Source of the DNA: Terriglobia bacterium | GTDB taxonomy: Bacteria > Acidobacteriota > Terriglobia > Terriglobales > Acidobacteriaceae | Direction of reading: 5' to 3' | Assembly (NCBI GenBank): GCA_020073385.1 | Contig: JAIQFH010000010.1 | Span: 1-64,000, forward strand | Length of the DNA: 64,000 bases | In this document: one piece after another, positions 61,487-64,000 of the stretch | Position numbering within the stretch: position 1 is the stretch's first letter | Layout: every line of letters begins with the position of its first letter | Position numbers and translations under genes: made by a program | Notes under the pieces: model-generated | Databases searched by the model: none | The model's input: the letters and a program-made list of their open reading frames with translations, nothing else | Told to the model about the DNA's origin: nothing

Positions 61487-62296
61487 TTGCCGCCTAAAAA
61501 GAAGAAAGCAGCAGCGCGTCCTTCAACCACGAAGCAGCGTCCGTCTACTCCCCGGCGCTACCCCGAAGCCGACACTTCTCTTTGGACCGAAGCCCTATTC
61601 GGGGCGGAGATCCTCATTCTGCACGCCACCCCGGTGTACTACGGCCTGGGCGTGCCGCGTGGTGATAGCTCGGCGGTCGTGATCATTCCAGGCTTTCTTG
61701 GCACTGATCTCTACCTTACAGAACTTTATGCTTGGCTGGGGCGCATTGGATACCGGCCCTATTTCTCGGGCATCGGCATCAACGCGGAGTGTCCAAACCT
61801 GCTGATCCAGCGCCGACTGAACCAGACGATCGACCAAGCGTTGGCTGAGACCGGCCGCAAGATTCATCTGATCGGTCACAGCCTTGGAGGAGTAATCGCC
61901 CGTTCGTTGGCGGGCGCACGCCCGAAGGACGTGGCTTCTGTGACCACGCTCGCCGCGCCTATCCGTGGCACGGTTGCGAATCGAGCTGTTCTCCACGCGG
62001 CGGAAGCCGTGCGCCTCCGGATTCTCGAAGAGCACGGCCGCGGAGTACTGCCCGACTGCTACACCGGACGATGCACCTGCAATTTCCTGGACTCGCTCCG
62101 GCGCAAGGTTCCCGACTCGATGGTCGAGACTGCGATCTATACGCGCCATGATGGCATCGTGGATTGGCGCTACTGCATGACGATGAACCCTGAAGTGGAC
62201 GTGGAAGTTCCAGGCACTCACATCGGAATGGCATTCAACCCAGCGGCCTACACCATCGTCGCCGAGCGCCTCGCCTCGGCTCAGTCGACCAAGTAG
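61487..62296 (+). CDS. Triacylglycerol-lipase-like alpha/beta hydrolase
   Basis: About 269 residues from a TTG at 61487 (GGGA before it); a GTG at 61430 is an alternative, and no ATG is available in the region where the fold should begin. The N-terminal ~25 residues are very basic (PPKKKKAAARP), then VVIIPGFLGTDLYL (oxyanion region), IHLIGHSLGGVIARSLAG with the nucleophile Ser, a cysteine-containing lid region (DCYTGRCTCNF), HDGIVDW with the catalytic Asp, and GTHIGMAFNP with the catalytic His. There is no signal peptide, so it acts inside the cell. It follows phaR by 124 bases; an intracellular lipase or granule depolymerase is a reasonable inference, and the basic tail could bind a granule or nucleic acid. 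Confidence 0.8.
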   Translation: MPPKKKKAAARPSTTKQRPSTPRRYPEADTSLWTEALFGAEILILHATPVYYGLGVPRGDSSAVVIIPGFLGTDLYLTELYAWLGRIGYRPYFSGIGINAECPNLLIQRRLNQTIDQALAETGRKIHLIGHSLGGVIARSLAGARPKDVASVTTLAAPIRGTVANRAVLHAAEAVRLRILEEHGRGVLPDCYTGRCTCNFLDSLRRKVPDSMVETAIYTRHDGIVDWRYCMTMNPEVDVEVPGTHIGMAFNPAAYTIVAERLASAQSTK

Positions 62297-62297
62297 T

Positions 62298-63239
62298 TCA
62301 CCCTACTATCTCCAGCACGGCGCCGGTGGTCGCTTCTAATGTCTCGGGCACTCCCCCCGCACTCTCCAGCAGAATCGACGCGGATGCCAGGCTATTGTTC
62401 GCTACTTCAAAACTGCCGGAGCAATCGGTCTTTATATAAGGGAGACGATGCAGACTCGAACCGCCACCGTTGATCACAGCCTCCAGGCGGATTCCATTTC
62501 GCACGGCACTGCGAAATTTCCACTGCATGTTATCCCGGTCGCTTCCCGTTTCATCTAGATGGCGAAAGACGTGCTGTTGTCCGTCGTGCCAGAGCACAGC
62601 TTTGCGAAAGACCAGTCCGAACGGCATCTCGTAGACCAACGCCTCCAGAGTAGTCGCGGATCGACCGGCCCGAGGAAAGTATGCATGAGCCCACGTCCAG
62701 AAGTTGCGATGTCGGTATCCACAGTTGTGTCCCTGAACTCCGAACCCCAGGGGGTCCCCGGTGAAGCTATGGCCGTCGAGGGTGATCTGCCCTGAAAAAA
62801 GCGCGTCGGAGTGCGGTGTGCGCGAGAAACCAATCCAGCCTTTGTCGCTCAAGGTTACGCAAAAGCTGGAATGGTAGCGTAGGTTCCATGAGATTGTGTG
62901 ACCATCAACTTCCATGGATCCCTGGCAGGAATTCTCCTCAATCCCGTTGCCGCCAATTCGAAAGTGAAACGGAGACTGCCCTCTGCGGCTGAGATCCACT
63001 CCTTCCAGCGAAAATCCCTGGATGAAGCTTTGCGGCTTGCCACCCGCGGGGAACCATGTTGCCCAAACTTGAACGGGCATCCCACGCGGATTTCCGACGC
63101 AGCCGTCGCGCCCGGGATTCATCAACAAATAACGGAACCACCACGCGCCGCTACCATCCGCCAATCCCATGCGAACAAACCAAACTTCATAACGGCGCGG
63201 GACCGACAAGCTGGAGAAAACTTCGTTTAGAGTGGCCAA
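62298..63239 (-). CDS. Lipocalin/CrtC(AttH)-like protein of unknown function
   Basis: About 313 residues; the frame starts at a TTG (63239) with GGAG upstream, and no earlier ATG exists. It is rich in beta strands with Trp/Tyr/His patches: AWWFRYLLMNPG, VQVWATWFPAGG, SPFHFRIGGNGIEEN, GHTISWNLRYHSSF and GHNCGYRHRNFWTWAHAYF. The last motif recalls the calycin-type pair of barrels of carotenoid hydratase CrtC/AttH and tocopherol cyclase, which act on isoprenoid lipids. The similarity is only by pattern, so the assignment is tentative. It converges with the lipase-like gene with one base between them and diverges from the kinase gene. Confidence 0.6.
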   Translation of the reverse strand: MATLNEVFSSLSVPRRYEVWFVRMGLADGSGAWWFRYLLMNPGRDGCVGNPRGMPVQVWATWFPAGGKPQSFIQGFSLEGVDLSRRGQSPFHFRIGGNGIEENSCQGSMEVDGHTISWNLRYHSSFCVTLSDKGWIGFSRTPHSDALFSGQITLDGHSFTGDPLGFGVQGHNCGYRHRNFWTWAHAYFPRAGRSATTLEALVYEMPFGLVFRKAVLWHDGQQHVFRHLDETGSDRDNMQWKFRSAVRNGIRLEAVINGGGSSLHRLPYIKTDCSGSFEVANNSLASASILLESAGGVPETLEATTGAVLEIVG

Positions 63240-63357
63240 GGACGTCGCAGCTCCGAGCTACACCACACTATCTCACGGACCTTCAAACCTTCGCGTGATG
63301 GCAGTCACTGCACACTCCTGTGCCAACGACCATAGTGTGAGCCGGTAGCTCCCACAT

Positions 63358-64000
63358 ATGCTGGATGCGTCCGCCATCGCAGCGGGCTTTCGCCAGCTCG
63401 CGCCCGACCAACTGCGCGCGGCCCTTGAGAATTTCTTGCCGAAGGGCACAGCCGCCGAAAGAATCAGCGCCATTGAAGCCGGACTGCGAAGCCCGGCCGG
63501 ACAGTCCGTGCGGGACGCGATGGCGCGATGGATCGTGGATGAGATCGTCCCCGTGGAGGCGCTTGTTCCGGAAGCTTACATTAAGTGGCGCCCGCCGGTG
63601 CGCGACGCCATGATGTTCGTGGTGGCACGCCTCTCCCCGGCGCGCCTCGCTCCAAAACTCCTCGAGCAGATCGAACTTCCAGCCGCGACGTCAGCCGAAG
63701 TCCGCCTCTTGCGGTTGATTGCTAAGGTGCCTGGCCTGCAAAAACTGGGCCAGGTTATCGCGCGAAATCGGCATCTCCGTCCCGCCCTGCGCAAAGCGCT
63801 AGCGAAATTGGAAAACGGTATTCGCGACGTCAGACCCGAAGACGTGCACGACATCATCCAAAAGAATCTCGGACCGGAGCTCAAGCGCTTCGCCGTCGAA
63901 ATCGCGCCGAGCATTCTCTCGGAGGCCAGTGTGAGTGCGGTCGTGCGCTTTACCTGGATAAATCCTGACACCGGACGACGCGAGCGTGGCGTCTTTAAGG
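63358..64000 (+). CDS. ABC1/UbiB-family kinase-like protein, cut by the right edge
   Basis: An open frame from the ATG at 63358 (an in-frame TAG at 63346 limits it) runs off the window after 214 codons. The first ~120 residues are helical. Then QKLGQVIARNRHLRPALRKALAKLENG contains the KxGQ motif of the UbiB/ADCK/ABC1 family, followed by the usual helix with DVHDIIQKNLG, then EASVSAVVRFTWI and RERGVFK, where the alanine-rich loop and nucleotide-contacting Lys of the family are expected. Family members support quinone or lipid metabolism and bind ATP. The kinase lobe proper lies outside the window. Confidence 0.68.
   Translation, partial: MLDASAIAAGFRQLAPDQLRAALENFLPKGTAAERISAIEAGLRSPAGQSVRDAMARWIVDEIVPVEALVPEAYIKWRPPVRDAMMFVVARLSPARLAPKLLEQIELPAATSAEVRLLRLIAKVPGLQKLGQVIARNRHLRPALRKALAKLENGIRDVRPEDVHDIIQKNLGPELKRFAVEIAPSILSEASVSAVVRFTWINPDTGRRERGVFK

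Noticed and set aside
63576-63971. A 131-codon frame on the - strand at the right edge
   Set aside because: The + strand frame from 63358 contains the KxGQ motif of the ABC1/UbiB family and runs off the edge; the - frame is its shadow.

Overview
ORGANISM. The window is high-GC and densely coded. The style of its genes (large secreted and membrane dihaem cytochromes, a GH106-like hydrolase, a TPR/Fis-type regulator, an ETF:menaquinone-oxidoreductase-like Fe-S protein, a Pfa-like lipid synthase) suggests a soil bacterium, most likely Acidobacteriota. This is inference; there is no rRNA or other marker gene. I saw no tRNA, rRNA or CRISPR array. REGION 1 (1-6.4 kb) is accessory DNA. It holds a cut transposase, a subtilisin with a free-standing prodomain-like protein and a small PPD-motif protein, an IS110 remnant, the decayed remains of what looks like a bacterial gasdermin plus CHAT-protease death module, and a secreted Ig-like protein. 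REGION 2 (6.9-20.5 kb, + strand) is a run of three dihaem c-type cytochromes (one fused to a membrane and catalase-like N-terminus), a GMC flavin oxidoreductase, a small protein, a membrane patatin and an alpha/beta hydrolase. It looks like an oxidative and lipolytic attack system for a lipid, terpenoid or hydrocarbon substrate. A secreted GH106-like glycosidase follows on the opposite strand. REGION 3 (23.6-49.6 kb, - strand) is one nearly gap-free block of twelve co-directional genes, about 26 kb. In transcription order: two small proteins, AdhE, a STAS protein, a WS/DGAT wax-ester synthase, a membrane ETF:quinone Fe-S oxidoreductase, EtfB, EtfA, an acyl-CoA dehydrogenase, a 2846-residue Pfa-like synthase (KS-AT-KS-ACP-ACP-ACP-KR-DH), a single-chain acetyl-CoA carboxylase of eukaryote-like layout, and an Sfp-type phosphopantetheinyl transferase. 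This parts list could run from acetyl-CoA to malonyl-CoA, fatty acyl chain, fatty alcohol and wax ester. All three carrier domains have threonine where the phosphopantetheine-bearing serine should be, each with a different codon. A perfect CRP-type palindrome lies just upstream of the block. REGION 4 (49.9-64 kb) contains the glyoxylate shunt (divergent aceA and aceB with repeated elements between them), a TPR regulator with a Fis-like HTH, a GMC oxidoreductase, a cytosolic patatin, a second acyl-CoA dehydrogenase, a six-repeat phasin-like protein, the PHA regulator PhaR, a lipase-like hydrolase, a lipocalin/CrtC-like protein and, at the right edge, an ABC1/UbiB-type kinase. No PHA synthase is present. 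Read together, regions 3 and 4 resemble a neutral-lipid storage and re-use island: synthesis in the big operon, with granule coat, lipolysis, alcohol oxidation, beta-oxidation entry and glyoxylate bypass next to it.
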